Shown: positions 36,129 to 44,822 of the stretch, piece after piece
Layout: each line of letters begins with the position of its first letter
Position numbering within the stretch: the first letter of the stretch is position 1
From: Cohaesibacter celericrescens
Lineage (GTDB): Bacteria; Pseudomonadota; Alphaproteobacteria; Rhizobiales; Cohaesibacteraceae
Direction: 5' to 3'
NCBI RefSeq assembly: GCF_002866925.1
Contig: NZ_PKUQ01000042.1
Coordinates: forward strand, 248,001 to 312,000
Length of the DNA stretch: 64,000 nucleotides
Position numbers and translations under genes: made by a program
Notes under the pieces: model-generated
What the model was told of the DNA's origin: nothing
The model's database searches: none
What the model saw: only the letters and a program-made list of their open reading frames with translations

Positions 36129-36913
36129 AACAACTCAACCTTTGCTGCTTGTGAGAGAATGTCGGGTGTTACCGTGTGCAACGCATCGATCAAAGCGGTG
36201 GCAAAGGACCCGGGAGCCTGTGCAGTCTCGGCGGCGACTTCACCGGCTAAACCATAATAGGCCAGCGCTGCGGTTGTTGCTTCCAGATGCGGCTGCCCGA
36301 CAGCAAAGGCGGCGACAACACCGGTGAGCGAACAGCCTAGGGCCGTTACCAAAGGCATTAAAGCATGGCCATTGGTAACCCCGTAAGATGTTGCACCGTC
36401 AGTAATAAAATCCTGCGGTCCGGTTACGGCAACAACACAACCGATGGATTTAGCCAGTGCTTTGGCGCCTTCCTGAGCTGCCTCGACACTGTCGGCACTG
36501 TCGGCCCCTTTACCCTTTGTTATAGCCCCGGCAAGCGCCATGATCTCAGAGGCATTGCCGCGGATAATGGATGGATTGAGCGCCAACAATTTGGCTGCGG
36601 TTTCACGGCGAAAAGCAGTCGCTCCTGCGGCGACCGGATCGAGCACCCACGGTGTGCCGGCATCATTAGCAGCCTTGGCAGCCATTTGCATGGCATTGAC
36701 CCATGGTGCTGACAACGTGCCGATATTGATGGTCAGTGCAGAGGTGAAGCTGGCAAATTCGGCAGCTTCTTCTTCTGCATGGACCATGGCAGGAGAGGCG
36801 CCTGCAGCAAGCATGACATTGGCCATGATATTCATGGACACATAGTTGGTGATATTCTGCACGAGTGGTGCATTGGCACGCATCTGGTTGAGATAGTGGC
36901 CCCAGTTGGTCAT
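36125..36913 (-). CDS. thiM: Hydroxyethylthiazole kinase
   Basis: A 262-residue ribokinase-fold enzyme phosphorylating the thiazole alcohol THZ for salvage. The N-terminus VQNITNYVSMNIMANVMLA and substrate loop GASPAMVHAEEE are diagnostic. The catalytic cysteine lies in the anion hole ALGCSLTGVVAAFA, and VLDPVAAGAT is also conserved. It is the first gene after the TPP riboswitch, with AGGAGC before the ATG. Leader plus thiM-thiE-thiD-thiY-thiZ-thiX form one salvage operon. Confidence 0.96.
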   Translation of the reverse strand: MTNWGHYLNQMRANAPLVQNITNYVSMNIMANVMLAAGASPAMVHAEEEAAEFASFTSALTINIGTLSAPWVNAMQMAAKAANDAGTPWVLDPVAAGATAFRRETAAKLLALNPSIIRGNASEIMALAGAITKGKGADSADSVEAAQEGAKALAKSIGCVVAVTGPQDFITDGATSYGVTNGHALMPLVTALGCSLTGVVAAFAVGQPHLEATTAALAYYGLAGEVAAETAQAPGSFATALIDALHTVTPDILSQAAKVELL

Positions 36914-36984
36914 TCTTCGCTCCTACTGAGGCGGATGGAATGACGTAGGGCCGAGCCCTTGTTCCGATGGGAATAGAAGGGCTG

Positions 36985-37068
36985 GATCCGCGACTTCCTC
37001 CGCCAGTATGATCTGGTTCAGGTTCAAAGGGTGCTTCTCAGTCCGGTGGTCCGGACGCCCCTGTCACG
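36985..37068 (-). ncRNA. TPP (THI element) riboswitch upstream of thiM
   Basis: Read on the minus strand, the leader has the THI-box landmarks in order: a GGGGCGTCC start, CTGAGAAGCACCCTT, GAACCTGAACCAGATC and ATACTGGCGGAGGAAG. These form the pyrimidine- and pyrophosphate-sensor arms of the thiamin-pyrophosphate aptamer. It ends about 70 bases before the thiM start, leaving room for an expression platform. TPP binding should shut down the whole salvage and import operon. Confidence 0.95.
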
Positions 37069-37178
37069 GCGCTTAGTTAATAGAGATTGGCGGGCAATTG
37101 CCAGTATATTTTACAAGAATCCGGCTTAATCGTGATCGCGACGGCTCTTCAAAGCCGATTTATGCACAGTAGAAGCAC

Positions 37179-37874
37179 CTAGCAAATGATCATTTTTTCC
37201 AATGCCTTACGATAGTCCTTCAAGAGGATCGTCATCTCCTCCTGACGGTCCGGGCCAAAACGGGTGATCAGCCCTGACACAGCCAAAGCACCAACAAGCC
37301 CACCGGATGTCGACAGGATCGGCGTAGCGATTGCGGCCACTTCCACGTCCCTTTCTCCCATGGAAATCGCAATGCCGCAGGACCGCACACGGGCGTCTTC
37401 TTCTGTCCCATAATCCTGCTGAATTTTCGCGAAAATTTGCAGGATTTTACCCGAAGCGCCTTGAACAAGCGGCAGGCTCACTCCCTCCTGTATCGTATGA
37501 CGGATTGCCCGAGGCGGTTCGTGCCGGAACAGGCACACACGATGCCGCCCCTCTTTGACATAGAATGAGGCCGTCTCATTGGTGGCCTCACTCAATTGCT
37601 TTAACTGCGGGCGGATAACAGCTGCAAGGTCGAAACTTTGTCGATAATTGGCACCAAGTCGCCAAGCTGTCGGCCCGACACGAAATCGACTGCCCTCCCC
37701 GCGGACCAAGTAGCCAAACCGCTCCAGCGACACTGCCAAACGCAGGATCGTGCTTTTGTAGAGACCCGTATGGCGCGCAATTTCAGCAAGGCTCAGCTCG
37801 GTGGTGTCTGGTTCAAAACAATCTAGAATGCTCAACGCACGTTCAACGGCTTCAACGCCTTTGGCTTCCGACAT
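37179..37874 (-). CDS. IclR-family transcriptional regulator
   Basis: A 231-residue regulator with an N-terminal winged helix (VEAVERALSILDCFEPD, SLAEIARHTGLYKSTILRLAVSLERFGYL) and a C-terminal GAF-like ligand domain (VRSCGIAISMGERDVEVAAIATPI, LVGALAVSGL). It is divergent from the CoA transferase/citryl-CoA lyase pair, and a GTTCTA-N5-TAGAAC inverted repeat lies between them. It probably represses or activates this pair in response to the acid or its CoA ester. ATG at 37874 chosen to match the family N-terminus. Confidence 0.93.
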   Translation of the reverse strand: MSEAKGVEAVERALSILDCFEPDTTELSLAEIARHTGLYKSTILRLAVSLERFGYLVRGEGSRFRVGPTAWRLGANYRQSFDLAAVIRPQLKQLSEATNETASFYVKEGRHRVCLFRHEPPRAIRHTIQEGVSLPLVQGASGKILQIFAKIQQDYGTEEDARVRSCGIAISMGERDVEVAAIATPILSTSGGLVGALAVSGLITRFGPDRQEEMTILLKDYRKALEKMIIC

Positions 37875-37947
37875 CGCTGCTTCCTTTGTCTGGCCCCTCG
37901 CCTGCGGCCAAATTCGTGATTGACAAGTGAGACGATCATGACACACT

Positions 37948-37984
37948 GTTCTATTAATTACAAATTCGTTCTACTAGATAGAAC
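37948..37984. promoter_or_regulatory. Probable IclR operator before the CoA transferase gene
   Basis: A 17-base inverted repeat GTTCTACTAGATAGAAC spans 37968-37984 (six-base arms, five-base spacer). A further GTTCTA half site at 37948-37953 is 20 bases upstream. The element ends seven bases before the ribosome-binding AGGAGG of the CoA transferase gene, so it overlaps the promoter or leader. Confidence 0.6.
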
Positions 37985-38001
37985 TTACGAAGGAGGTTGA
38001 C

Positions 38002-39195
38002 TTGATCAAACCGCTAGAAGGCATTCGCATACTGGACCTGACCAATGTTCTGGCTGGCCCCTTTTGCTGTCATCAGCTTGTGCATATGGGGGCGGATGTT
38101 ATCAAAGTGGAAGCGGCGGGTCGTGGGGATCTGGCCAGACAATTGGGCGCGGATACGGAACTCAACGCCAAAAGCATGGGCGTCTCATTTCTGGCGCAGA
38201 ACGCAGGCAAAAAATCGGTAACCGTCAATCTCAAACATTCCGAAGGCAAAAAACTGTTTGAGAAACTGGTCGCCACCGCTGATGTGCTGGTTGAGAATTT
38301 TCGCCCCGGCGTCATGAGCCGACTGGGTGTCGGCTATGAGGCGCTTAAAGCCATCAAGCCAGACTTGATCTATTGTGCGATATCCGGTTTCGGGCAGGAT
38401 GGTCCATGGGTGCACAGGCCTGCCTATGACCAGATCATTCAAGGCGCTTCCGGCGTGATGTCAATCACCGGTGACAGCAACAGCGCCCCCCTGCGGGTTG
38501 GCTATCCGGTTGCCGATAGCGTCGGCGGAATGACAGCAGCCTTTGCCATTGCTGCGGCACTCAATGCCAAGCCCCGTGGGGCCTTTCTGGATGTTTCAAT
38601 GCTGGAAAGCGTTTTGGCCACCATGGGGTGGGTCGTTTCCAACCACCTTATTGCGGGTGTGGAGCCCACCGCCAATGGCAATGAAAATCCGACGTCGGCC
38701 CCATCGGGCACATTTGCGGCAAAAGACAGCCTGATCAACATCTCCGCCAACAAGGACGAACAATGGGTGCTGTTGACCGATCATTTGGGCCTGCAGATTT
38801 TGCGCGATCAACCGGACTATGCGACGCGGGAAGATCGCAAAAAGAACCGTTTGGCGCTCAAAGCTGCATTGGAGACGGTGCTTTTGACACGATCTGCGCG
38901 TGAGTGGGCCAGAGACCTGAACAACATTGGCGTTCCTGCTGGGGCGGTATTGAGTGTGCCTGAAGTGCTTGGCATGCCGCAAATTGCCGAGCGTGGATTC
39001 TTGCATCCTTTCGCGAATGTTCCCGGTGTCGGACGTGATATTGAGGTGGTGACAACGGGGATAAAGCTGGATGGAGAAGCGCTGCATGTGGACACTCCCC
39101 CACCAGAGTTGGGACAGGACAATGCAGAAATCTGGACCGAGTTGGGCCTGTCCAGTGACGAACTGGCAAGATTGAAAAAGGAGGGAACCCTATGA
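38002..39195 (+). CDS. CaiB/BaiF family (class III) CoA transferase
   Basis: A 397-residue CoA transferase that moves CoA between acids through a mixed anhydride on an aspartate. The family start is PLEGIRILDLTNVLAGPFCCHQLVHMGADVIKVE. The catalytic Asp follows in RPAYDQIIQGASGVMS, and there is a SMLESVLATMG stretch. The start is a TTG five bases after AGGAGG; no nearby ATG exists. It overlaps the citryl-CoA lyase-like gene by four bases. I infer that it makes the CoA ester of a tricarboxylate-like acid, using succinyl-CoA or acetyl-CoA as donor, which the next enzyme cleaves. Confidence 0.92.
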   Translation: MIKPLEGIRILDLTNVLAGPFCCHQLVHMGADVIKVEAAGRGDLARQLGADTELNAKSMGVSFLAQNAGKKSVTVNLKHSEGKKLFEKLVATADVLVENFRPGVMSRLGVGYEALKAIKPDLIYCAISGFGQDGPWVHRPAYDQIIQGASGVMSITGDSNSAPLRVGYPVADSVGGMTAAFAIAAALNAKPRGAFLDVSMLESVLATMGWVVSNHLIAGVEPTANGNENPTSAPSGTFAAKDSLINISANKDEQWVLLTDHLGLQILRDQPDYATREDRKKNRLALKAALETVLLTRSAREWARDLNNIGVPAGAVLSVPEVLGMPQIAERGFLHPFANVPGVGRDIEVVTTGIKLDGEALHVDTPPPELGQDNAEIWTELGLSSDELARLKKEGTL

Positions 39196-40013
39196 GTGGC
39201 GAACGCAACGATGTCTCAGACTGGTGGACTACGTCCATCATCGACATGGCTCCTGGTCAGATCCGCTTTCGCGGCAACCCGATCGAGGATCTCATCGGAA
39301 CCGTCTCCTTCCCGCAAATGATCTGGCTGATGACCCGTGGTGATCTACCCACTCCTGCCCAAGCCAAACTATTGGAATGCGCCTTGGTTGCGGCGGTCGA
39401 CCATGGTCCGCAGGCACCGTCCATCGCGGCCGCCCGTATGGCGGTGACGTGCGGGCTGAGCCTGAACGGTGCAATGGCCTCTGCGGTCAATATGCTGGAT
39501 GATGTTCATGGAGGTGCGGGAGAGCAAGCGGTGGAATTGTATCACTGGATCGCAGCGTCCGTGCGCGAGGGAACTGCTTTGGAGGAGGCTTCCGCCACTA
39601 TGGTGGACAAATGGCAGGCGGAACGCACAAAATTCGTCCCCGGCTTTGGCCATCGCTTTCACAAACCAGAAGACCCGCGAGCACCCAGACTGCTGGCGTT
39701 GGTGGACGAAGCCGCAGCTCAAGGAACGGTGGGTGGAGAGTTTGCCCAAATAGGCCGCGCCTTGCAAAAGCTGCTCAATGAACGCAAGGGCAAGCCTGTG
39801 CCGATGAATATTGATGGTGCAACGGCGGTGATCTATGCGGAATTGGGATTTGCAGGCCCGTTGGCGCGGGGGCTGTTTTGTCTGTCCCGTTCGGTCGGGG
39901 TGATTGCCCATGCATGGGAACAGATGAATCAGGGCGAACGCAACAAAGGACCGACGCCGCCTTCTTATCGTTGGACCTACAGCGGGCCCAATCCGATTGA
40001 TCCCGAATCGTAA
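39192..40013 (+). CDS. Citryl-CoA lyase-like (short citrate synthase family) protein
   Basis: A 273-residue protein equal to the C-terminal catalytic part of citrate synthase; true citrate synthases have about 370-430 residues. Recognisable active-site pieces are DDVHGGAGEQAVELY (first His), GFGHRFHKPEDPRAPRLL (second His plus CoA/carboxylate Arg) and MNIDGATAVIYAELGF (the catalytic Asp region). Such short forms are known as citryl-CoA lyases, splitting (3S)-citryl-CoA to acetyl-CoA and oxaloacetate. Co-translation with a CoA transferase and nearby TTT genes supports this type of reaction. The true substrate may be an analogue such as a substituted citrate or malate. Confidence 0.85.
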   Translation: MSGERNDVSDWWTTSIIDMAPGQIRFRGNPIEDLIGTVSFPQMIWLMTRGDLPTPAQAKLLECALVAAVDHGPQAPSIAAARMAVTCGLSLNGAMASAVNMLDDVHGGAGEQAVELYHWIAASVREGTALEEASATMVDKWQAERTKFVPGFGHRFHKPEDPRAPRLLALVDEAAAQGTVGGEFAQIGRALQKLLNERKGKPVPMNIDGATAVIYAELGFAGPLARGLFCLSRSVGVIAHAWEQMNQGERNKGPTPPSYRWTYSGPNPIDPES

Positions 40014-40025
40014 AGCCAAAACAAA

Positions 40026-40063
40026 AAAGGCCCTCAGGAACCAAGATGTTCCGGAGGGCCTTT
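40026..40063 (+). terminator. Terminator after the CoA transferase-lyase operon
   Basis: A 10-base-pair stem AAAGGCCCTC/GAGGGCCTTT (40026-40035 with 40054-40063) encloses a second five-pair stem (GGAAC/GTTCC). T residues follow and A residues precede, so it probably works in both directions. Confidence 0.82.
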
Positions 40064-40191
40064 AATTTCAACAGCCACAGGGAGGAAATGACTGAAGAGA
40101 ACAATGATCAATCGACCTGTCGCTTGGTTTTGATTGATTTTAGTCGTCAGAAAATTCGATTGGACTATTTGAACAGAATTTCAACCCAAGA

Positions 40192-40344
40192 TCAAAAATC
40201 GCTAGGGAAATGCAGCGTTTTCAAGTCCGTTTTTGAGGGGCGCTGGCCTTCGTTGAGCGCAGCAGAAACGCGCATAATTGCAGGCAGGTCTTGATAACAT
40301 GCTTGACTAAAAGCGCGGGTTACTCGTTTAACACCACTGAACAT
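40192..40344 (-). CDS. Possible 50-residue basic protein
   Basis: From the ATG at 40344 (GGAGAG eight bases upstream) a 50-codon frame encodes a basic peptide with no cysteine-rich, membrane or signal features. It lies in the 462-base gap between the lyase gene and the convergent AbrB-type gene, otherwise occupied only by a terminator. I do not recognise it; a clean ribosome site is the only positive evidence. A forward frame at 40088-40294 overlaps and cannot also be real. Confidence 0.3.
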   Translation of the reverse strand: MFSGVKRVTRAFSQACYQDLPAIMRVSAALNEGQRPSKTDLKTLHFPSDF

Positions 40345-40475
40345 GGTTTCTCTCCAAAGGCCGGTTTTCCTGCCTGACACTATATAGGAAAATCACGCAG
40401 TTTTGGTGTCGCAGTTTGCTCGAGCAGCCATGCCCGAACAGCATGGCTCACCGTGCGCACCCACCGGTTGAGACA

Positions 40476-41513
40476 CTATTTTCGGTCTTCCCATAAAAGC
40501 ACGGCAGGAGCCAAAAAAGTCAGGACAAAGAGACGGAATATATGCTGGGCGGCAACAAAGGCCGTATCGACTTGCATAATCACGGCCATTGCAGCCATCG
40601 CCTCCAGCCCCCCCGGGGCAAATGCGATTAACAATTGCGGCAGCGGCAACCCCAGCCACCAAGAGCCAATGGTTCCCGCAAGCACCGCCATGCCTGACGC
40701 CACCAGAACGGCAGCCAAGCCAGCACCGGCAGCATTTTTGAGCTGGTGCCATGTGACATTGGAAAAACGTGTGCCGATGAGACTGCCCATGATGGTAAAA
40801 GCAATCATCGTGAGCCAAGGCGGGATTTGCCCGATGACCACCCCCGTTGCGTGGGTGAGTGTCGAGACCATCATGCCACCCAACAGATAGGCGGCAGGCA
40901 GGCGGAACCTGTTCATGCCCCAGCCAATCAAGGCCGCCACGGGAGCCAGCCAAAGCAGTGCACTGAGCGCCATTTGAGGCGGTGCCATCGCATGCACGCC
41001 GCTATTAAGCCCCAATGCGGTTACGGCGAAAGGCACCACCACCGTCAGAACCATAACGCGGATGGATTGAACAATGGAAATAGATGCAATGTCGACATTG
41101 TTTTGGCTGGAGAGGCCAAGAACAAAACTCAAATGCCCTGGCGTCGCCGCCAGCGTTGCGGACCGGACGTCATAGTGCCAATAGCGGCCCAACATCCATC
41201 TGCAGCCAAAGAAAGTGCCCAACAGCGACAGTGTCAAAATACCAAAGGCCATCGGCCACAAGCCAATGGTTTCCAAAACTTGTGGCGTGACGCCGGAGCC
41301 CATGGAAAGGCCAATCGCAACAAAACAAGCGTTGCGCAGCAGGTTGGGGATTCTCAAGGTCAGTCCCAGCAGGCAGGCAAGAGTGACCAGAATCGCCGAG
41401 CCGGTAAGAAAAGGAGCAGGAAAGCCTGCGTAAAAAGCAATGGTACCACCCAGAGCACCAAGGCTCAGGGTGATACCAACCTGTATCGACTTGTTATCGT
41501 CAAGCGTCGTCAT
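40476..41513 (-). CDS. AbrB-family membrane protein (COG3180 type)
   Basis: A 345-residue protein with about ten hydrophobic helices arranged as two similar halves, each with a G-x-x-x-P/A-rich loop (GFPAPFLTGSAILV and RLPAAYLLGGMMVSTL). The family is annotated as AbrB duplication or, misleadingly, ammonia monooxygenase/regulator; it is a putative transporter. TATPGHLSFV-like wording appears here as LAATPGHLSFVLGLS. It lies nine bases after tctA and is probably co-transcribed with tctCBA. Members are often found beside TTT genes, suggesting a substrate or product export role, but function is unproven. Confidence 0.88.
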   Translation of the reverse strand: MTTLDDNKSIQVGITLSLGALGGTIAFYAGFPAPFLTGSAILVTLACLLGLTLRIPNLLRNACFVAIGLSMGSGVTPQVLETIGLWPMAFGILTLSLLGTFFGCRWMLGRYWHYDVRSATLAATPGHLSFVLGLSSQNNVDIASISIVQSIRVMVLTVVVPFAVTALGLNSGVHAMAPPQMALSALLWLAPVAALIGWGMNRFRLPAAYLLGGMMVSTLTHATGVVIGQIPPWLTMIAFTIMGSLIGTRFSNVTWHQLKNAAGAGLAAVLVASGMAVLAGTIGSWWLGLPLPQLLIAFAPGGLEAMAAMAVIMQVDTAFVAAQHIFRLFVLTFLAPAVLLWEDRK

Positions 41514-41522
41514 GCCCGATTA

Positions 41523-43061
41523 TCAATCTTCTGTGGAGCTTTGCCCGGAGAGAGACTTACGCATTTTGCCAAACAGCGGGGATAGCATGGGAACGAGAAG
41601 GCAGGCCCCGGCAATCAACAGAATCGTCAGGGTCAGGGGACGTTCCCACAAAAAGGCCCAACTGTCATCATTGATCAAAAGCGCGCGGCGTAGATTTTCT
41701 TCCATCATCCCCCCCAGAATGAATCCAAGGATCATCGGAGCCATCGGGAAATCAAGAAAACGCAGCAGCAAGGCAATGGCGCCAAACAACACCATCAACT
41801 GAATGTCGAAGGTATTAAAGCTGACGAAATAAACCCCGATCAGCGAAAAGAACAAGATGAAGGGCAACAGGAACCGGCTTGGAACGGCCAGAATGCGCGC
41901 GATATAAGGAATCAGCGGCAGATTCAGCACTAGCAAGATGATGTTGCCAATCCACATGGATACGATCACCGACCAAAACACCTCAGGATTATCAACGTAA
42001 AGCCGTGGGCCGGGCTGAATGCCATAACCGACCAACGCACCCAGCATGATGGCGGTTGTGCCAGACCCCGGGATACCCAGTGTCAACAATGGCACAAAAG
42101 AGCCTGTTGCAGCGGCATTGTTGGCTGTTTCCGGTGCAGCAAGCCCGCGGACTGATCCTTTGCCGAACAATTTTCCTTTTTCTGCACCCGCAATGCGTTG
42201 CTCTGTACCATAGGCAAGAAACGAGGCAATGGTCGCGCCGGCACCAGGCAACACGCCAATCAGAAAGCCAAGCACAGAGGACCGACCAATCACCGGCACC
42301 ATTTCCTTGACTTCTTCTTTGCTGATGGCCATGGAACCAAGGTGAGAGGAAGCTTCTTTTTCCTCCTGCCGTTTGCTGTCATTGTCAGGCTTCAGGATCG
42401 CGATCAAAGCTTCGGACAGCGCGAATGTTGCCATCACCAACAGCAGGAATGAAATCCCGTCGGTCAGGTCCAGAATGCCGAGGGTAAAGCGTGGCACGCC
42501 TTGGGTCTGGTCGGTGCCAACGGTCGAGAGCATCAGACCGACAACGGTCATCAACAAAGCTTTGAGCACATCCCCACGGCTGGCAAATGCCGCAACGGCA
42601 GTCAAGCCAAGAACCATCAGCGCAAAATAGTCAGTAGATTGGAAGGAGAGCGAGACGCTGGCCAAGAAGGGCGCTGCGATGAGCAGAAAAATAGCTGCAA
42701 TCACGCCACCGGAAAAGGACGAATAGGCGGCAATGGCCAGAGCCTTGCCTGCCATGCCCTGTTGGGCCATAGGATAACCATCGAAAGAGGTGGCAACCGT
42801 TGAGGCCACACCCGGCGCGTTGATCAAAATGGAGGAGGTCGAGCCGCCAAAAATTGCACCATAATAGACTGCGGCCATCAAAATAATGCCAGCAGAGGGG
42901 TCCAGCGTGGATGCGATGGGAATCATTAGCGCAATCGCCGACATTGGCCCGAGGCCCGGCAACATGCCGATAAATGTTCCAACAAAACAGCCGATAACAA
43001 CAAACACAAGATTCATCGGTGACATGGCAGTGCCAAGCCCGATCAGGATACCGTCAAGCAT
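41523..43061 (-). CDS. TTT large permease, TctA type (second set)
   Basis: A 512-residue membrane protein with about 11-12 helices and the duplicated TctA signature: GMLPGLGPMSAIALMIPIA with GGSTSSILINAPGVA in the first half, and GVLPGAGATIASFLAYGTEQR with LGALVGYGIQPGP in the second. It pairs with the TctB gene two bases upstream and with the TctC protein. Nearby citryl-CoA lyase and TctDE-like regulators point to citrate or a similar acid as cargo. It is a paralogue of the permease at 14039. Confidence 0.95.
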   Translation of the reverse strand: MLDGILIGLGTAMSPMNLVFVVIGCFVGTFIGMLPGLGPMSAIALMIPIASTLDPSAGIILMAAVYYGAIFGGSTSSILINAPGVASTVATSFDGYPMAQQGMAGKALAIAAYSSFSGGVIAAIFLLIAAPFLASVSLSFQSTDYFALMVLGLTAVAAFASRGDVLKALLMTVVGLMLSTVGTDQTQGVPRFTLGILDLTDGISFLLLVMATFALSEALIAILKPDNDSKRQEEKEASSHLGSMAISKEEVKEMVPVIGRSSVLGFLIGVLPGAGATIASFLAYGTEQRIAGAEKGKLFGKGSVRGLAAPETANNAAATGSFVPLLTLGIPGSGTTAIMLGALVGYGIQPGPRLYVDNPEVFWSVIVSMWIGNIILLVLNLPLIPYIARILAVPSRFLLPFILFFSLIGVYFVSFNTFDIQLMVLFGAIALLLRFLDFPMAPMILGFILGGMMEENLRRALLINDDSWAFLWERPLTLTILLIAGACLLVPMLSPLFGKMRKSLSGQSSTED

Positions 43062-43062
43062 G

Positions 43063-43524
43063 TCAATTGCCTCTCATAAATTCTGGCAATGGCTCGATGA
43101 ACACATCCAGCCCCATCGTCATCATCACCCAAAAAGCAATCACCAAAGGCACTGCAACGGCAACAAGAAGCCAGATTTTGCGTTCCCCAAGCATCGCAAA
43201 GCCGATCATCAGAAACAAAGATGTCGCCGCAATGAAACCCAGAGGGCGAACCAGAAGGCCATAGACTGACATCAATGCCAGAAAGGCAAACCCCAATCCC
43301 CATTTGAGACCGGCGAACCGCGGACCTTCGTTGGTGCCGGGAAACAGAATAACCAACAGGGACAGGCCGATGGCCAGAACAGAGAGCACTTCGGGCATGG
43401 TTCGGGCGTGAAATGCCGAGTTGGTTTGAAAGGGTAAAAGATGAATTTGTTGACTGAGCAGGCCGTAGGTGATGCTGAAAATCAGCAGCAAGAGCCCACC
43501 AATTCTATCTTTGTTGAGCAGCAT
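43063..43524 (-). CDS. TTT small permease, TctB type (second set)
   Basis: A 153-residue protein with four predicted transmembrane helices (GLLLLIFSITYGLLS, LSVLAIGLSLLVILF, then a pair after the basic turn MLGERKIW). It is the small membrane subunit of the second TTT carrier and abuts tctA with a one-base gap. Low sequence conservation is normal for TctB; order tctC-tctB-tctA and topology give the assignment. Confidence 0.9.
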   Translation of the reverse strand: MLLNKDRIGGLLLLIFSITYGLLSQQIHLLPFQTNSAFHARTMPEVLSVLAIGLSLLVILFPGTNEGPRFAGLKWGLGFAFLALMSVYGLLVRPLGFIAATSLFLMIGFAMLGERKIWLLVAVAVPLVIAFWVMMTMGLDVFIEPLPEFMRGN

Positions 43525-43571
43525 GGCAATGGTCCAAATGGTTGGGATCGTTTGGGTCTTTGATCACGGTA

Positions 43572-43614
43572 TGGGATGCAGAAGGGAGGAGCAACGCTGG
43601 CTCCTCCCATCCCA
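43572..43614 (-). terminator. Intercistronic hairpin after tctC (second set)
   Basis: GGGAGGAGC (43584-43592) pairs with GCTCCTCCC (43600-43608), extended outside by TGGGATG/CATCCCA. It lies about 45 bases after the tctC stop in the 133-base tctC-tctB gap. As in the other two operons it may limit read-through or protect the binding-protein message. Confidence 0.6.
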
Positions 43615-43657
43615 TTTTCACATCCACTCAGGGTGGATTGTCTCTGGAAAGACAGGC

Positions 43658-44638
43658 TTACATAAAGCCGAGTTCCTTCATCAGAGTTGTGACTTCTTTT
43701 TCTTGACCTTCCAGGAAGGCAACAAATTTGTCATCTGGATTGAAAATTTCCACCCAACCATTGCGGTCACGAACGGTTGCCCATTCTTCGGTGTCATACA
43801 TTTCCTGAAGAGCTTCAACAAATTTTGCTTTTTGCTCCGTAGGCAGATCAGGTGCCGCAAAGAACCCGCGCCAGTTGACGAAGAATGCTCCTGTTGCGCC
43901 TGCTTCGTCGCAGGTTGGCGTGTCTTTGGCAGCGTCAACGCGGTCGGGAGCGGTGACACAAAGGATTTTCACTTCACCCTGACGTGCAAGCTCGATTGCT
44001 TCACCAAAGCCAGTGGTCAGCGCTTTGATTTCGCCAGACAACAAGCCGGCCATTGCTTTGCCACCCGCATCATAAGGGATATATTTCACAGCGGTTGGGC
44101 TGGCTCCGGCACTTTTCATAATCAGCGCAGAGATCAAATGGTCCATACCGCCAGCAACCGAGCCGCCACCGATGGCAACTTTTTTGGGATCAGCGTTATA
44201 GGCCGCCAACAATTCAGCAAAGGTGTTGTATGAAGAGTTTTTGCCGACAACAAGCGCACCATAGTCACCGACAGTTCCTGCGATTGGTGTCAGGTCGCGG
44301 AAGGACTGTGGAAAGACCTTCTGCAAGGATCGGATAACGATGGGCGTTGAATTGACCATCAAAGTGTTCGGATCATTGGTTTCGATCAAATGCGCAATGG
44401 CTTTACCACCACCGCCACCGGACATGTTTTCATAAGATGCTGAGCCAACAAGGCCAGATTTGGTCAGTGCTTCACCGGTGCCGCGCGCTGTGCCATCCCA
44501 GCCGCCACCAGCGCCACCAGGAATAAGGAACTTGATTTGATCGAGCACTTTGTGGCCATCAGCAAGCACTGGAGCCGAAAAGGTTGCTACAGATACAGTG
44601 AATACTGCTGCGGTCAAAGCCGCTTTCAAAAGTTTCAT
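43658..44638 (-). CDS. TTT periplasmic substrate-binding protein, TctC/Bug family (second set)
   Basis: A 326-residue secreted protein with a signal peptide (about 1-26, ending PVLADG). The Bug core is present: IKFLIPGGAGGGWDGTARGTGEAL, then ASYENMSGGGGGKAIAHLIE, and IGGGSVAGGMDHLISALI. The glycine-rich loops hold the ligand carboxylate through backbone amides. The sequence is closer to TctC-type citrate binders than the first set, judging from the GGWDGTAR start. ATG at 44638 follows GGGAGG. A 12-nucleotide-class hairpin (44664-44691) lies in its leader. Confidence 0.94.
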   Translation of the reverse strand: MKLLKAALTAAVFTVSVATFSAPVLADGHKVLDQIKFLIPGGAGGGWDGTARGTGEALTKSGLVGSASYENMSGGGGGKAIAHLIETNDPNTLMVNSTPIVIRSLQKVFPQSFRDLTPIAGTVGDYGALVVGKNSSYNTFAELLAAYNADPKKVAIGGGSVAGGMDHLISALIMKSAGASPTAVKYIPYDAGGKAMAGLLSGEIKALTTGFGEAIELARQGEVKILCVTAPDRVDAAKDTPTCDEAGATGAFFVNWRGFFAAPDLPTEQKAKFVEALQEMYDTEEWATVRDRNGWVEIFNPDDKFVAFLEGQEKEVTTLMKELGFM

Positions 44639-44822
44639 TAGGTTGTCCTCCCATTAGAAAATAACCCGGTGGTACCTCCACCGTGCCGGGTCAAGCTGGC
44701 GCAAGTCAAACAGGCGAACCTGTCATCAAGCTGTCGCTGCAGTGCAATATATAGGGAATATCACCTATATACATTCTACTATAAAACGCCCGGCGATGGC
44801 ATCCCTGTATAACAACCGCGGT

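Noticed and set aside
40088..40294. 68-residue forward frame after GGGAGGAA in the gap between the lyase and AbrB-type genes
   Set aside because: The spacing of only two bases between GGAGG and the ATG is poor, the sequence shows no family features, it lies directly after a terminator, and it overlaps a minus-strand frame with a better ribosome site.
44664..44691. Hairpin ACCCGG ... CCGGGT with an inner stem in the leader of the second tctC
   Set aside because: It is a moderate hairpin that could be a TctD site or a leader structure, but nothing distinguishes these options; mentioned only with tctC.
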